A stretch of 64,000 nt of DNA from Saccharopolyspora phatthalungensis. GTDB lineage: Bacteria > Actinomycetota > Actinomycetes > Mycobacteriales > Pseudonocardiaceae. The stretch is from contig NZ_JACHIW010000001.1 in assembly GCF_014203395.1 (NCBI RefSeq), forward strand, positions 4,943,501 through 5,007,500, in the 5' to 3' direction. Positions within the stretch are counted from its first letter, which is position 1; each line of letters starts with the position of its first letter. Shown one piece after another: positions 49,496 through 59,623 of the stretch. Under the pieces are notes generated by a model that was not told the origin of the DNA, made no database searches, and saw nothing but the letters and a program-made list of their open reading frames with translations. The position numbers and the translations under genes were made by a program.

Positions 49496-50557
49496 ATGGA
49501 GTGGGGTTCAGATGGCGCGCTTGAGCGCGCCATTGGTTCATGGAGTCGGGGAGTGCGCCCCGGGCTTGACGTCGTCGATACCCACACAGCGGGGAATCCG
49601 ACCCGGATCGTCATCGGCGGCCTGGATGTCCCCGCGGGCATCGAGGGTGTCGAGGCCACTCGTCGGTGGCTGCGCGATTCCGCCGACTGGGTGCGACGAC
49701 GGTTGGTCCATGAGCCACGCGGCGGAGGCTTGACGTGCGCCGTGCTCCCGCTCCCGGCCGCCGGTCCGGACCACGACATCGGCGCGGTGATCCTCGAGCC
49801 CGGTTCCTACCCCCCGATGTGCGGCCATTGCATGATCGGGCTGTCGATGGTGATCGACGAATTCGACCTGCTCCCCGACGTGCCGCGAATCGATGGCGCT
49901 CGTGGGTTCACGATCGCCACGCCGGCCGGTCTGGTGGGCTCGTCCGTGCGCGGTGGCGGTCCCGCCGCCACCGAAGTGACGCTGACCAACGTCGACTCTT
50001 ACGTGGTCGACCGCTGGGAGCAGAAGCTGGGCGGGTGCCCGGTCGGTGTCGACCTGTTGTGGGGCGGTGACTACTACGCCACCGTCGATGCCGACGACCT
50101 CGGCCTCCGGCTTGAGCCGGAGTCCGCGTTGAAGATCGTGGGCCTCGCGCGCGAGCTCGCTGCGTCAATTGCCGACCAGGTGGTCCGCGACCCGCGCACT
50201 GGGACCAAGCTCGACGTCTACCAGGTGATGTTCCACCGGACCATCGACGCCGAGGCTCCCACGTCGCGTGTCGTCGTAGTCGCTCCGCCGGGCGAAATCG
50301 ATCGCTCGCCGTGCGGGACCGGGTCGAGCGCACTCCTGTCCCTGCGAGTGGCTCGCGGCGACGTCGCCGCGAGCCAGACGCTGACCACGCGCAGCATCAT
50401 CGACACCGTCTTCAAAGTACGAACCGACTCGATCGCCGACGACGCCGGCCGCGTCGTGGTTAGGCCGCTCCTGACCGGAACGGCCCACGTGACGGGGTTC
50501 TCGCGGGTCGTCGCGGACCCCTACGACCGTCTGTGTGACGGGTTTTCCCCGATCTGA
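49496..50557 (+). CDS. Proline racemase / hydroxyproline 2-epimerase family protein
   Basis: 353 aa. The two-base active site is present: Cys109 in MCGHC and Cys273 in DRSPCGTG. A Cys/Cys pair marks racemases and 4-hydroxyproline epimerases, while a Thr in place of the second Cys marks trans-3-hydroxyproline dehydratases. So a 2-epimerase/racemase is predicted. Also VVDTHTAGNPTRIVIGGL near the start. The ATG has no Shine-Dalgarno; the transcript may be near leaderless, since the operator is only 7 bp away. First gene of the GntR-linked catabolic set. Confidence 0.85.
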   Translation: MEWGSDGALERAIGSWSRGVRPGLDVVDTHTAGNPTRIVIGGLDVPAGIEGVEATRRWLRDSADWVRRRLVHEPRGGGLTCAVLPLPAAGPDHDIGAVILEPGSYPPMCGHCMIGLSMVIDEFDLLPDVPRIDGARGFTIATPAGLVGSSVRGGGPAATEVTLTNVDSYVVDRWEQKLGGCPVGVDLLWGGDYYATVDADDLGLRLEPESALKIVGLARELAASIADQVVRDPRTGTKLDVYQVMFHRTIDAEAPTSRVVVVAPPGEIDRSPCGTGSSALLSLRVARGDVAASQTLTTRSIIDTVFKVRTDSIADDAGRVVVRPLLTGTAHVTGFSRVVADPYDRLCDGFSPI

Positions 50558-50611
50558 TCTCAGTGACCCCCTATCAATGACCCCCTCTCAGTGACCCCTC
50601 TCAGTGACGGG
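50558..50611 (+). repeat. Four short tandem repeats (14/14/13/13 bp)
   Basis: TCTCAGTGACCCCC, TATCAATGACCCCC, TCTCAGTGACCCC, TCTCAGTGACGGG fill the gap between the epimerase stop and the oxidase start. The last unit holds a GTG and the GGGAG used as ribosome-binding site, so unit number could set the spacing or context of the next start. Confidence 0.85.
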
Positions 50612-50621
50612 AGTGCTCGAA

Positions 50622-52013
50622 GTGAATGATGAAATCCTTGACGTCGTCATCGTCGGTGGCGGGCCGAGCGGACTGTCCGCCGCCTGGCAGCTGCGCGGAC
50701 GCTCGCTGGTGGTGCTTGAGGAGCGTCGGCGCCTTGGCGGACGGCTGAAGTCCGAATCACGCGGGCCGTACTGGATGAACTTCGGCGGGCACCTGTTCCC
50801 GGGTGCCGGCTCTAACATGCACAACCTGGTCCGGGAACTCGGACTGGAGGTCATTGAGATCCCGGGTCTCAAGACCGCGATGACCTTCGCCGGCAAGGTC
50901 TACCGCTCCAAGCGAGTGGAGGCGTACCCGTTCGTCCTGCCGATGTCGCTCAAGGAGCGCATCGAGCTCGTCTGGGTCGGAACCAAGCTGATGACCACGG
51001 TCGCCCGCTGGCACCGCATCGCCAAGCCCCGCCAGGGCGAGCCGGATTCGGCCCGGCGGGAGCGCATCGCGAAGTTCCGCTTCGGAAAGACCTTCCGGGA
51101 TCTCCTCGGACGGCCCTCGCGTCGAGTGGACGAGATTTTCCAGGCAGCTGCCCGACGCGCGGCAGCGGAGCCCGAGCAGCAGAGCGCCGGAGTCGGGGTC
51201 GCGCTGTTCGGGGCCGTGTGGAGTGGGAAGAAGGACAATACCGCGCTGAATCTCGACGGCGGGTCGGGGCGGTTCGGGCAGGCCATGCAAGAGCATCTGG
51301 GGGACCGGATCCGCGTGGGCGCCGCGGTGCAGTCCGTGCGCCAGGATGGTGATCTCGTTCGCGTCAGATACCTACAGGACGGACGTGAGCACACGGTTAC
51401 GGCGCGTCAAGTGGTTGTTGCGGTGCCGGCGCATCTTGCTCGCGAGGTGGTCGCCGATATACCGGCCGCGGTGGATGGCGCGCTTCAGGTGCCGCGGTAC
51501 GGCTCGTGGGTCGGGATGACGATGATCACCGACGAGCCGGGCCCCATGCCGTACGACGACATCTACGCGATGACGACGCCGGACCGGACCTTCGACATGT
51601 TCTTCAACCATGCCAATCCGCTCCGCCGGCCCGGCCGTCGTGAGCCCGGTGGCAGTCTGATGTGCTACGCGGGTGGCGAGACGGCGCAACGGCTTCTCAA
51701 GTTGAGTGACGCGGAGATCACCGACATCTACACCCGCGAGATCCTGGAGCTCTTCCCGACTCTTCGGGGGCACATCGTCGAGTCCCATATCCAGCGGTGG
51801 CTGATCGGTGGGACTTACCGGACCGTGTCGGACGCGGCGGCCTTCGAGCCCCTGATCGAGTACTGCCGCGAGCCGGGGCACCGCATCCACTTCGCCGGCG
51901 ACTATTTCGCGCCTCTCGGGCAGATGGAGGTAGCGGTCACCTCCGGCAAGGCCGCCGCCGAGATGGTCTCCCGTGAGCTAATGCGGGAGTCTCGCACGAG
52001 CAGCACCGCGTGA
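50622..52013 (+). CDS. FAD-dependent amine oxidase-like flavoprotein 1
   Basis: 463 aa from the GTG at 50622 (GGGAG 8 nt upstream; GTG 50604 is an alternative). N-terminal FAD motif VIVGGGPSGLSAAWQLRG, then LGGRLKSE, NFGGHLFPG, and C-terminal FAD contact HFAGDYFAPLGQMEVAVTSG. Monoamine oxidase/protoporphyrinogen oxidase fold. About 50% alike by eye to the second flavoprotein at 59624. In the pathway proposed here it would oxidise the D-epimer's C-N bond to an imine (inference). Confidence 0.85.
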   Translation: MNDEILDVVIVGGGPSGLSAAWQLRGRSLVVLEERRRLGGRLKSESRGPYWMNFGGHLFPGAGSNMHNLVRELGLEVIEIPGLKTAMTFAGKVYRSKRVEAYPFVLPMSLKERIELVWVGTKLMTTVARWHRIAKPRQGEPDSARRERIAKFRFGKTFRDLLGRPSRRVDEIFQAAARRAAAEPEQQSAGVGVALFGAVWSGKKDNTALNLDGGSGRFGQAMQEHLGDRIRVGAAVQSVRQDGDLVRVRYLQDGREHTVTARQVVVAVPAHLAREVVADIPAAVDGALQVPRYGSWVGMTMITDEPGPMPYDDIYAMTTPDRTFDMFFNHANPLRRPGRREPGGSLMCYAGGETAQRLLKLSDAEITDIYTREILELFPTLRGHIVESHIQRWLIGGTYRTVSDAAAFEPLIEYCREPGHRIHFAGDYFAPLGQMEVAVTSGKAAAEMVSRELMRESRTSSTA

Positions 52014-52185
52014 CGCCGGGCAGGAACAGGCAGCGCAGCCGGAATTAGGGGATGGCCGACCGTGGGGCGGCCCATCTCCCTATCGCAAGGTGATCTTGCC
52101 GCCTGCCCCCGGGTGTTACCGCAGCGCAAATTGGCGGTCGACGTGTTGACACCCGTTGTCCAGCGCGCCAGACTTCCGGCTAAAC

Positions 52186-52199
52186 GTAATCGGTTACCG
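52186..52199 (+). promoter_or_regulatory. GntR operator candidate, site B (ABC transporter promoter)
   Basis: GTAAT-CG-GTTACCG, 26 bp before the binding-protein ATG. The same 14-bp pattern as sites A, C and D. The 172 bp before it carry an imperfect GC-rich hairpin (about 52048-52080) that may end the oxidase transcript. Confidence 0.65.
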
Positions 52200-52225
52200 G
52201 TCATATCCAGCCACCTGGAGCCAGG

Positions 52226-53152
52226 ATGAAGAGACTCACCGTCCCCGGACCGCACATTCTCCGGACCAGCGGCGTCACCGCTCTGGTGTTGGCCCTGTTC
52301 GCGACGCTCGTCGGCTGCGGGTCGAACCCGGCCGGCGACGGTGCAGGCGCAGGTCCCAATGTGGGCAAGGTCGATGCGATCGCTGCCCTTGTTCCCGAGA
52401 GCATCCGGAACCGAGGGGAGCTTCGCGTCGCCGTCCCAGACGGGTCCGCGCCCCTGTCCTCGGTCGATGACTCCGGTCAGGTGGTGGGCATGGACCCTAG
52501 CCTGGCTCGCGCGCTCGGCGGCCTGATGGGCCTCAAAGTCACGCTGACGGCTGGGTCATTCGATTCTCAAATCCCAGGGCTTCAAGCAGGGAAATTCGAC
52601 CTGGCAATGGGTGAGTATTACGTGACGGCCGATCGCCTGAAGTCGGCGGATTTCGTCAGCGGCTGGCGCGACTACAGCAGCTTCGCTACCCGGACGAACG
52701 ACGGCTGGAATCCGATGACAGGCCAGGACTTGTGCGGCAAGCGGATCGGCGTGATGAAGGGTTCGGCGGAGGAGGCAAGCCTCATCGCCTTCAACGGCAA
52801 ATGCTCGACGCCGATGACCATCAGTTCCTTCCCGGACCAGTCGGCCTCGTTCCTCGCCCTGAACAGCGGCCGCACCGACGCGATCGTGACCGGTCGAGGT
52901 CAGCTTGAGACTGCGGCCAAGACCACCAAGGGGTTCAAGGTCTCCGGCGAGTTCGGCGGCGGTCCGTGCGCAACCGCCGTGGCCCGCAACGGCGATTCGG
53001 CCGCGATGTTGAAGGCCGTCCAGGCCGGCTACACCGAACTCATCAAGAGCGGCGTATACGCACAGGTCCTCAAACAGTGGAACTCCGAGTACGGTGCCCT
53101 GGACCAGCCGCAGATCTACACGGCCGACTCCACGCCGCCGAACTACTCCTGA
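52226..53152 (+). CDS. Amino-acid ABC transporter substrate-binding lipoprotein
   Basis: 308 aa. Lipoprotein signal with lipobox LVGC and acylated Cys31. SBP_bac_3 domain: RNRGELRVAVPDGSAPLSSV, GMDPSLARALGGLMGLKVTL, KRIGVMKGSAEEASLIAFNG, LKQWNSEYGAL. Polar amino-acid family, anchored outside the membrane. Followed by its permease and ATPase. Confidence 0.9.
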   Translation: MKRLTVPGPHILRTSGVTALVLALFATLVGCGSNPAGDGAGAGPNVGKVDAIAALVPESIRNRGELRVAVPDGSAPLSSVDDSGQVVGMDPSLARALGGLMGLKVTLTAGSFDSQIPGLQAGKFDLAMGEYYVTADRLKSADFVSGWRDYSSFATRTNDGWNPMTGQDLCGKRIGVMKGSAEEASLIAFNGKCSTPMTISSFPDQSASFLALNSGRTDAIVTGRGQLETAAKTTKGFKVSGEFGGGPCATAVARNGDSAAMLKAVQAGYTELIKSGVYAQVLKQWNSEYGALDQPQIYTADSTPPNYS

Positions 53153-53224
53153 GCCCGCGGGCCGGGCGGGCCGAGGACCAGAGTCGAGCCCGCCTGCCCC
53201 ACGGTCGGGATCACCCTGAGCAGG

Positions 53225-54205
53225 ATGGAGACAATGAGTATTTCCAGCAAAGCCGAGCCCCGCTCGGCGCATGACCTGGAGGTCGTCCGCCTACGGCGAC
53301 CCTGGCGGCTGGTCAGCGGCGCGGTCATCGCCATTCTCGTCGCGAAGTTCGTCGACATCCTGATCACGAACGATCGATTTCAATGGGATGTCGTCTGGCA
53401 CTACCTCACCTTTGGTCAGATCATGCAGGGTCTGGCAAGGACGATCGTCCTGACCGCCTGTGCGATGCTGATCGGCATTCTCGGCGGCATCTTGCTGGCC
53501 ACGATGCGGCTTTCGGTCAATCCGTTGGTGTCGTGGGTCGCCGGAGCCTACATCTGGTTCTTCCGGGGAACGCCGGTCCTTGTCCAGCTCATCTTCTGGT
53601 TCAACCTCTCGGCGCTTTTTCCCGCAATCAGCCTCGGGATTCCGTTCGGCCCCCAGTTCGTTGAATTCGACGCGAACCAGGTGATCACCGTCTATGTGGC
53701 GGCGCTTCTTGGCCTTGGACTGAATGAAGCGGCCTACATGGCCGAGATCGTCAGATCCGGTATCAACTCGGTCGACCGGGGCCAACTCGAAGCCTCACAA
53801 GCACTTGGCATGGGCCGATTCCTGACCTTCCGCCGAGTCGTGATGCCGCAGGCGATGCGCGTGATCGTGCCGCCCACCGGAAACCAGGTGATCGGCATGC
53901 TCAAGACCACGTCTCTGGTGAGCGTGATCGCGCTGCCCGACCTGCTCTATTCGGCCCAGCTGATCTACAACCGGAACTTCAACCCGATCCCGCTGCTCAT
54001 CGTGGCGAGCCTGTGGTACCTGCTGCTCACCTCGATCCTGTCGGTGGCCCAGTACTACATCGAACGCCATTACAACCGCGGCCACCACGGCACGACGGGC
54101 CGGTCGCGCCCACAAGAGCCGCAGCGGCCGCGCGACGGTCAGGCGAGCAGGGGCCACGGCCTCGGGACGGGGAATGCGGCGGAAGCGGGAAACGCGGAGG
54201 GATGA
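53225..54205 (+). CDS. Amino-acid ABC transporter permease (HisM/GlnP type)
   Basis: 326 aa. About five TMs; typical phrases [55 protein letters not shown] (EAA loop: EASQALGM) and [14 protein letters not shown] single permease gene, so a homodimer is likely. An extra basic, Gly/Arg-rich C-terminal tail of about 45 aa is unusual. ATG 53225 or 53234. Confidence 0.9.
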   Translation: METMSISSKAEPRSAHDLEVVRLRRPWRLVSGAVIAILVAKFVDILITNDRFQWDVVWHYLTFGQIMQGLARTIVLTACAMLIGILGGILLATMRLSVNPLVSWVAGAYIWFFRGTPVLVQLIFWFNLSALFPAISLGIPFGPQFVEFDANQVITVYVAALLGLGLNEAAYMAEIVRSGINSVDRGQLEASQALGMGRFLTFRRVVMPQAMRVIVPPTGNQVIGMLKTTSLVSVIALPDLLYSAQLIYNRNFNPIPLLIVASLWYLLLTSILSVAQYYIERHYNRGHHGTTGRSRPQEPQRPRDGQASRGHGLGTGNAAEAGNAEG

Positions 54206-54209
54206 TCTG

Positions 54210-54977
54210 ATGGTCGACCAGCCTTATGTGCTCGCCGAGGCCGTGCGGAAGAGCTTCGGCCACCAAGAGGTCCTGACCGGTGTGGACATCAGCGTCGCCG
54301 AGGGCGAAGTGGTCTGCATCATCGGGCCGTCGGGCTCGGGGAAGAGCACCTTCCTGCGATGCGTGAACCACCTGGAGAAGATCGACGGCGGCCGCCTGAT
54401 GGTGGGTGGCGAGTACGTCGGCTACCGCCAGTCCGGCTCGAAGCTCTACGAGCTGTCACCGCGGGAGACCGCGCAGCGCCGTGCCGAGATCGGGATGGTT
54501 TTCCAGCACTTCAACCTCTTCCCGCACATGACCGTCCTCGAGAACATCATCGAGGCGCCGACGAGGGTCAAGAAGATCCCGCGGCGCGCGGCGATCGAGG
54601 TCGCGCGCGATCTGCTGTCCAAGGTCGGCCTCGCGCACCGGGAATCCGCCTACCCGAGCGAGCTTTCCGGTGGCCAGGCCCAGCGGATCGCCATTGCCCG
54701 GGCGCTGGCAATGAAGCCGCAGCTGATGCTCTTCGACGAGCCGACCTCGGCACTCGACCCCGAGCTGGTCGGCGAGGTGCTTTCGGTCATGAGGCAGCTC
54801 GCCATCGAGGGCATGACGATGATCCTGGTCACCCACGAGCTCGGTTTCGCCCGGGAGGTCGCCGACACGGTCGTGTTCATGGACGACGGCTGCGTCGTCG
54901 AGTCCGGGACGCCCGGCCAACTCTTCAACAATCCCACCGCTGAGCGCTGCCGCTCCTTTCTGGAGAAGGTCCTGTGA
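54210..54977 (+). CDS. Amino-acid ABC transporter ATP-binding protein
   Basis: 255 aa from the ATG at 54210 ([10 protein letters not shown]) behind GGAGGG. Walker [11 protein letters not shown]-loop [17 protein letters not shown], signature LSGGQAQR, Walker [20 protein letters not shown]. GlnQ/HisP type. Four-base GTGA overlap with the aldehyde dehydrogenase gene, linking uptake and catabolism in one transcript. Confidence 0.92.
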   Translation: MVDQPYVLAEAVRKSFGHQEVLTGVDISVAEGEVVCIIGPSGSGKSTFLRCVNHLEKIDGGRLMVGGEYVGYRQSGSKLYELSPRETAQRRAEIGMVFQHFNLFPHMTVLENIIEAPTRVKKIPRRAAIEVARDLLSKVGLAHRESAYPSELSGGQAQRIAIARALAMKPQLMLFDEPTSALDPELVGEVLSVMRQLAIEGMTMILVTHELGFAREVADTVVFMDDGCVVESGTPGQLFNNPTAERCRSFLEKVL

Positions 54978-56476
54978 GCAGCGCCGCCATCGACAGGAGG
55001 CACGTGATCAACACCGCCCATCGATTCATCACCGCACCGTTCATCGACGGCGCCCCCGTGCAGGCGGTCTCCGGCGAGACGGTGGACTCGATCAATCCCG
55101 CTACCGGGGAGGTGATCGCCCCGGTAGCCGCCTGCGACGAGCAGGACATCGAAGTCGCGGTGGCCTCGGCGCGCCGAGCCTTCGAACGGGGCGAGTGGAG
55201 CAACGCGGACCCGGCCGACCGGAAGGCGGTGCTGCTCCGCTTCGCTGATCTCCTCGAAGAGCACATCGAGGAATTGGCGATGCTCGACTCGATCGACGCG
55301 GGCAAGCCGATCACGGACTGCCGCGACGTGGATCTGCCCGACGCCATCAACACCTTTCGCTGGTACGCGGAAGGCATCGACAAGTTCTTCGGGCGCGTCT
55401 GTCCGACCGGCAGCGGAAACCTCGGCCTGATCACCCGGGAGCCGATCGGGGTAGTGGCAGCGGTCCTGCCCTGGAACTTCCCGATGGCGACCCTGTCGTG
55501 GAAGGCCGGTCCGGCGCTGGCCGCGGGGAACTCGCTGATCGTCAAGCCGGCCGAGCTCGCCCCGTTCAGCACCCTGCGGACGGCAGAGCTCGCTGCCGAA
55601 GCGGGCATCCCCGCGGGCGTGTTCAACGTCGTTCCCGGCCTGGGCCACGTTGCCGGACGGGCCCTGGGCCGCCATCCCGGCGTTGATGCCGTCACCTTCA
55701 CCGGGTCCACCGAGGTCGGACGCCACTTCCTGCGGTACTCGGCCGACAGCAACCTGAAGAAGGTGATCCTGGAGTGCGGTGGCAAGAGCCCACAAATCGT
55801 GATGGCCGACGTGGCCAACCGCCTCGACGCCATCGCCGAAGAGCTGGCCGGTGCCGCTTTTTGGAACATGGGGGAGAACTGCACGTGCGGGTCGCGGATC
55901 CTGGTGCACGCCAGCCTGCGCGACGCCCTCGTGGAACGGCTGGTCGCCCAGGCCGCGACATGGTCCGTCGGCGATCCGCAGGACCCGGCCACCAAGATCG
56001 GCGCCCTCATCGAGAAGGCGCATCTGGACAAAGTCATGGGCTACATCAAGAGCGGGATCGACGACGGGGCCACGCTCGTCGCCGGCGGACACCGCGTCCT
56101 GGAAGAGACCGGCGGGTGGTACGTCGAGCCCACCATCTTCACCGATGTGCGGCCCACGATGGCCATTGCCCGCGAGGAGATCTTCGGGCCAGTGCTCTCG
56201 GTCCTGACCTTCGAGACCGAGGAAGAGGCGATCGCGTTGGCAAACGACTCCGAGTACGGCTTGGCCGCCTCGGTCTTTACCCGCGACCTTGACGCGGCAC
56301 ACCGGATCTCGCGGGCCGTACGAGCGGGCACCGTCTCGGTGAACTGCTACAGCGAGGGCGCTATCACGACGCCGTTCGGCGGGTTCAAGTCCTCCGGCTT
56401 CGGCGGCTACGACAAGGGCATCGAAGCCATCGACCAGTACACCCAGATCAAGACCACCTGGTTCGCACTCAGCTAG
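54974..56476 (+). CDS. Aldehyde dehydrogenase (PuuC/ketoglutarate-semialdehyde-like)
   Basis: 500 aa. NAD-binding and catalytic motifs: [39 protein letters not shown] (general base Glu), [11 protein letters not shown] with nucleophile Cys303, [11 protein letters not shown]. Closest in style to gamma-glutamyl-aminobutyraldehyde/betaine-aldehyde dehydrogenases; in a hydroxyproline-like route it would oxidise 2-oxoglutarate semialdehyde. Start GTG 54974 (overlap) or GTG 55004 behind AGGAGG. Confidence 0.9.
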   Translation: MSSAAIDRRHVINTAHRFITAPFIDGAPVQAVSGETVDSINPATGEVIAPVAACDEQDIEVAVASARRAFERGEWSNADPADRKAVLLRFADLLEEHIEELAMLDSIDAGKPITDCRDVDLPDAINTFRWYAEGIDKFFGRVCPTGSGNLGLITREPIGVVAAVLPWNFPMATLSWKAGPALAAGNSLIVKPAELAPFSTLRTAELAAEAGIPAGVFNVVPGLGHVAGRALGRHPGVDAVTFTGSTEVGRHFLRYSADSNLKKVILECGGKSPQIVMADVANRLDAIAEELAGAAFWNMGENCTCGSRILVHASLRDALVERLVAQAATWSVGDPQDPATKIGALIEKAHLDKVMGYIKSGIDDGATLVAGGHRVLEETGGWYVEPTIFTDVRPTMAIAREEIFGPVLSVLTFETEEEAIALANDSEYGLAASVFTRDLDAAHRISRAVRAGTVSVNCYSEGAITTPFGGFKSSGFGGYDKGIEAIDQYTQIKTTWFALS

Positions 56477-56518
56477 CCGGTCCGCAACGCGAAGTGGTAT
56501 CGCCAAAACCAAAACTTA

Positions 56519-56532
56519 GTAGTGCATTACCG
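56519..56532 (+). promoter_or_regulatory. GntR operator candidate, site C (lyase operon promoter)
   Basis: GTAGT-GC-ATTACCG, followed at once by a second half-site CTTACCG, 27 bp upstream of the ATG at 56560. The interval also has an AT-rich TAGAGTAATAAGG. Confidence 0.6.
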
Positions 56533-56559
56533 CTTACCGATAGAGTAATAAGGAGAATC

Positions 56560-57447
56560 ATGAAGCCCTGGCTGGGGATCGTCGTCGCGGCGGCGCTGCC
56601 ACTGCGAGACGACCTGTCCATCGACTACGACAAGATCCAGGAGCACGTCGCCTGGCTGGCCGCTAACGGCTGCGACGGAGTAAGTCCCAACGGCTCCCTG
56701 GGGGAATACCAGGTCCTGACGCCTCAGGAGCGTGACGACGTTGTCCGGGCGGCGGTCGAGGCTGCCCCGGAGGGGTTCTCGGTGGTCCCCGGCACCGGAG
56801 CCTACGGCGCGGCCGAGGCGCGCATGTGGGCCGAGCGTGCTTTGGAGGCAGGCGCCGACGGTGTGCTGTCTCTGCCGCCGAACGCCTACCGAGCCAGCCA
56901 AGACGAAGTGGTCGCGCACTACCGGGAACTGGCCAAGGTCGGTCTGCCGATCGTGACCTACAACAACCCCTACGACACCAACGTCGACCTGACGCCGGAG
57001 CTGATTGCTCGCATCGCGGAGTTCGACAATGTGGTGGCCGTCAAGGAATTCTCCGCCGACGTGCGACGAGTCCACCAGATCAAGAATCTGGCGCCCAGCA
57101 TCGACATCGTGGCCGGTGCCGACGACGTGCTGTTCGAACTGGTTCTGATGGGGGCGGTCGGGTGGATCGGCGGGTTCTCCAACGCCTTCCCGCGCGAGTG
57201 CCGGAAACTGTATGACCTGGCCGTGGCGGGTAACGTCGAGGAGGGATTGCCGCTGTACCGGCGGGTCCACGACGCGTTCGCCTGGGACTCGCGGCACACC
57301 TTCATTCAGGCCATCAAGCTGGCGATGGACATGGCCGGACGTTACGGCGGCCCGGTGCGACTGCCCCGGCTCCCGTTGGAACCCGATCAGGCCGCACGCG
57401 CTCGCAAGGACTTCGAGGCGGCATTCGCCGCTCTTTCTGGCGTCTGA
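56560..57447 (+). CDS. DHDPS/NAL family lyase-deaminase 1
   Basis: 295 aa, ATG behind AAGGAG. (beta/alpha)8 class I aldolase-type: GCDGVSPNGSLGEYQVLT, Tyr134 in VTYNNPYDTN, Schiff-base Lys162 in VVAVKEFSADV. The family includes 1-pyrroline-4-hydroxy-2-carboxylate deaminase of hydroxyproline catabolism, the role suggested by the neighbours. First gene of an operon with the enolase-type enzyme and the second lyase. Confidence 0.88.
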   Translation: MKPWLGIVVAAALPLRDDLSIDYDKIQEHVAWLAANGCDGVSPNGSLGEYQVLTPQERDDVVRAAVEAAPEGFSVVPGTGAYGAAEARMWAERALEAGADGVLSLPPNAYRASQDEVVAHYRELAKVGLPIVTYNNPYDTNVDLTPELIARIAEFDNVVAVKEFSADVRRVHQIKNLAPSIDIVAGADDVLFELVLMGAVGWIGGFSNAFPRECRKLYDLAVAGNVEEGLPLYRRVHDAFAWDSRHTFIQAIKLAMDMAGRYGGPVRLPRLPLEPDQAARARKDFEAAFAALSGV

Positions 57448-57514
57448 GAAGGGCAGGTTCGCTTCTCATGCCCGAGCCACCAACAGCCTGATCCGCCTCG
57501 CCAGGAGTCAACTG

Positions 57515-58615
57515 ATGAAGATCATCGGACTCGACGTCTATGAGCACCTCCTCAGCTACGCCCACGGGCAGTACGCGATGTCGGGCGGCCGAGTCGCCAC
57601 GCATCAGGTGTCGACGCTCGTGCGCGTCCGCACCGACGAAGGCATCGACGGATGGGGAGAGTGCTGTCCGCTCGGGGGGACCTATCTGCCCGACTTCCCG
57701 AACGGAGTGCGTGCCGCGATCGCCGAACTCGGACCCGGTCTCCTCGGCCTCGACCCGTGCCAGACGGCCGTCGTCCGGGCGCAGATGAACGCCACGTTGC
57801 TGGGGGCGCAGGGAGGCAAGAGCGCCGTGGACATCGCCTGCTGGGACATCCTCGGCAAGACGACGAACAAGCCGGTCTCGATGCTGCTAGGCGGCGTACT
57901 GCAGGAGGACTTTCCCCTCTATGAGGCCGTTCCGCTGGCCGAGCCGCACCAGATGGCTGAGTTCATCGCGGCACGCCGTGAGGCCGGAATCACCTGCTTC
58001 CAGGTCAAGGTCGGCAACGACCCCCGTGACGACGCCCGGCGTGCCGCCGCCGCCGTCGAGGCAGCGGGCCAGAGCCGCGTGATCTGTGACGCCAACGGCG
58101 GGTGGCGCCTCAACGACGCCATCATCGCGGCCCGCGCGATGGCAGACCTGCCGATCTACCTGGAACAGCCGTGCCGGACGACGGCGGACTCGGCGCGCGT
58201 GCGCCATGTCACCGCGCTTCCCCTGGTGATGGACGAGACGGTCGTGACCCCGGCAGATCTCTACGATGCCAAGGCGCAGGTGGAAGCCGGCGCGGTCAAC
58301 CTCAAGCTGGGGCGGCTCGGTGGCATCGGACCATTGCGGCTGATGCGTGACCTCGCGGTCGGCCTCGGCATGACGGTGTCGATCGAGGACACCTGGGGCG
58401 GCGACATCGTTACGGCCGCGGTTGCCCATCTGGCCGCCAACACGGCGGCCGACGACCTGCTCAGCGTCTCCTTCTTCAATGACTGGACCAATGAGCACGT
58501 CGCCACCGTCGGCCCCACTTCCCATGCGGGCCGAGGACGCGCGACCACAGCGCCCGGCCTGGGCGTCGAAGTCGACCTCACAGCCCTCGGTGAGCCGCTG
58601 TTCACCATCAGCTGA
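57515..58615 (+). CDS. Enolase-superfamily (mandelate racemase/muconate lactonizing) enzyme
   Basis: 366 aa, AGGAG before the ATG. Catalytic Lys165 (FQVKVG), metal ligands Asp192 (CDANGG), Glu217 (LEQPC), Asp240 (MDET), second base Lys264 (NLKLGRLGG). Lys/Lys base pairs catalyse 1,1-proton transfer. The N-terminal YAMSGGRV and overall look recall hydroxyproline-betaine/proline-betaine 2-epimerases and cis-3-hydroxyproline dehydratases. So the route may also take N-methylated prolines. Assignment within the superfamily is tentative. Confidence 0.85.
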   Translation: MKIIGLDVYEHLLSYAHGQYAMSGGRVATHQVSTLVRVRTDEGIDGWGECCPLGGTYLPDFPNGVRAAIAELGPGLLGLDPCQTAVVRAQMNATLLGAQGGKSAVDIACWDILGKTTNKPVSMLLGGVLQEDFPLYEAVPLAEPHQMAEFIAARREAGITCFQVKVGNDPRDDARRAAAAVEAAGQSRVICDANGGWRLNDAIIAARAMADLPIYLEQPCRTTADSARVRHVTALPLVMDETVVTPADLYDAKAQVEAGAVNLKLGRLGGIGPLRLMRDLAVGLGMTVSIEDTWGGDIVTAAVAHLAANTAADDLLSVSFFNDWTNEHVATVGPTSHAGRGRATTAPGLGVEVDLTALGEPLFTIS

Positions 58616-58633
58616 GCGGCCCGATCCCCGGAA

Positions 58634-58663
58634 CCATCCCGCGCCAATCCATCCCGTGCCAAT
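58634..58663 (+). repeat. Two 15-bp direct repeats
   Basis: CCATCCCGCGCCAAT and CCATCCCGTGCCAAT in tandem, with a third partial unit (CGATCCCGG), in the 94-bp gap before the second lyase gene. Confidence 0.8.
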
Positions 58664-58709
58664 CGATCCCGGAGCAGTCTCCGGGCAGCGAACGAGAAGA
58701 GCAGAAAAT

Positions 58710-59603
58710 ATGACCATCCACGGAGCGATTTCCGCCATCGTCACCCCGTTCACCGCCGACGCCGCTGCCGTTGACGAACGCGCGCTGCGCGACCTGGTCG
58801 ATCGCACCGTCGCCGCCGGCGCCGACGGCATCATCGCGTGCGGCGGAACCGGCGAGTTCACCGCGCTGAGCACGGGGGAGCGGCGCGAGGTGGTCCGGAT
58901 CGTTACCGAGCAGGCCGCGGGCAGGATTCCGGTCATCGCCCAGACCGGAGGGCTCTCGACCCGCGAGGCGATCGCCCATGCCGAGCATGCGGCCTCGGTC
59001 GGCGCGGACGCCTTGATGGTCGTGCCGCCGTTCTACGAGCCGCTCTCCGCCGCCCAGGCCGAGGAGTATTTCGGCGACGTCGCGACCGCGACCGAGCTGC
59101 CGATCATGCTCTACAACCACCCGCACGGCACCGGTCTGGCGATGGACGCCGACCTGATCGTGAGCCTGGCCGAGCAACACGACAACATCCGCTTCGTCAA
59201 GGACTCCAGTGCCGACGCGTTCCTGCTCAGCCAGCTCGTGACCGAATACGGTGGCCAGATCGGGACATTCTGCGGCGAGGACGTCCTCGTGGGCGCCGCC
59301 CTCACCATCGGGGCCCTCGGCCTCGTCACGGGGAGCTTCAATTTCATGATGCCCGTCCACGCCACCATGCTCCGGGCTGCGCAGGCCGGCGACTACGCCA
59401 CAGTGAGCCGACTGTGGCGAGAGACGCTTCCCCTGGTCGTCTGCCTGGCGTCGAACCCCTACACCAGCGCCGTCAAGACCGCCTGCTCGATCCTCGGCCA
59501 TGATGTCGGCCCGGTTCGCGCGCCACTGCCCACCATTTCGGCACAGGGCCGCAAGGAGCTTGAGACCCGGATCGCCGCCCTCGATCCCGCCTACTTCGCG
59601 TGA
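58710..59603 (+). CDS. DHDPS/NAL family lyase 2
   Basis: 297 aa: GAISAIVTPFTADAAAVDER, GIIACGGTGEFTALST (phosphate-type TT loop replaced by GTGEF), Tyr135 in LYNHPHGTG, Schiff-base Lys164 in RFVKDSSAD. More like 4-hydroxy-tetrahydrodipicolinate synthase/keto-deoxy-sugar lyases than lyase 1. The two lyases are distant paralogues, so they likely act on different intermediates. GTGA overlap with the second flavoprotein frame. Confidence 0.88.
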   Translation: MTIHGAISAIVTPFTADAAAVDERALRDLVDRTVAAGADGIIACGGTGEFTALSTGERREVVRIVTEQAAGRIPVIAQTGGLSTREAIAHAEHAASVGADALMVVPPFYEPLSAAQAEEYFGDVATATELPIMLYNHPHGTGLAMDADLIVSLAEQHDNIRFVKDSSADAFLLSQLVTEYGGQIGTFCGEDVLVGAALTIGALGLVTGSFNFMMPVHATMLRAAQAGDYATVSRLWRETLPLVVCLASNPYTSAVKTACSILGHDVGPVRAPLPTISAQGRKELETRIAALDPAYFA

Positions 59604-59623
59604 GCCGCAAGGAGCACATGGCC

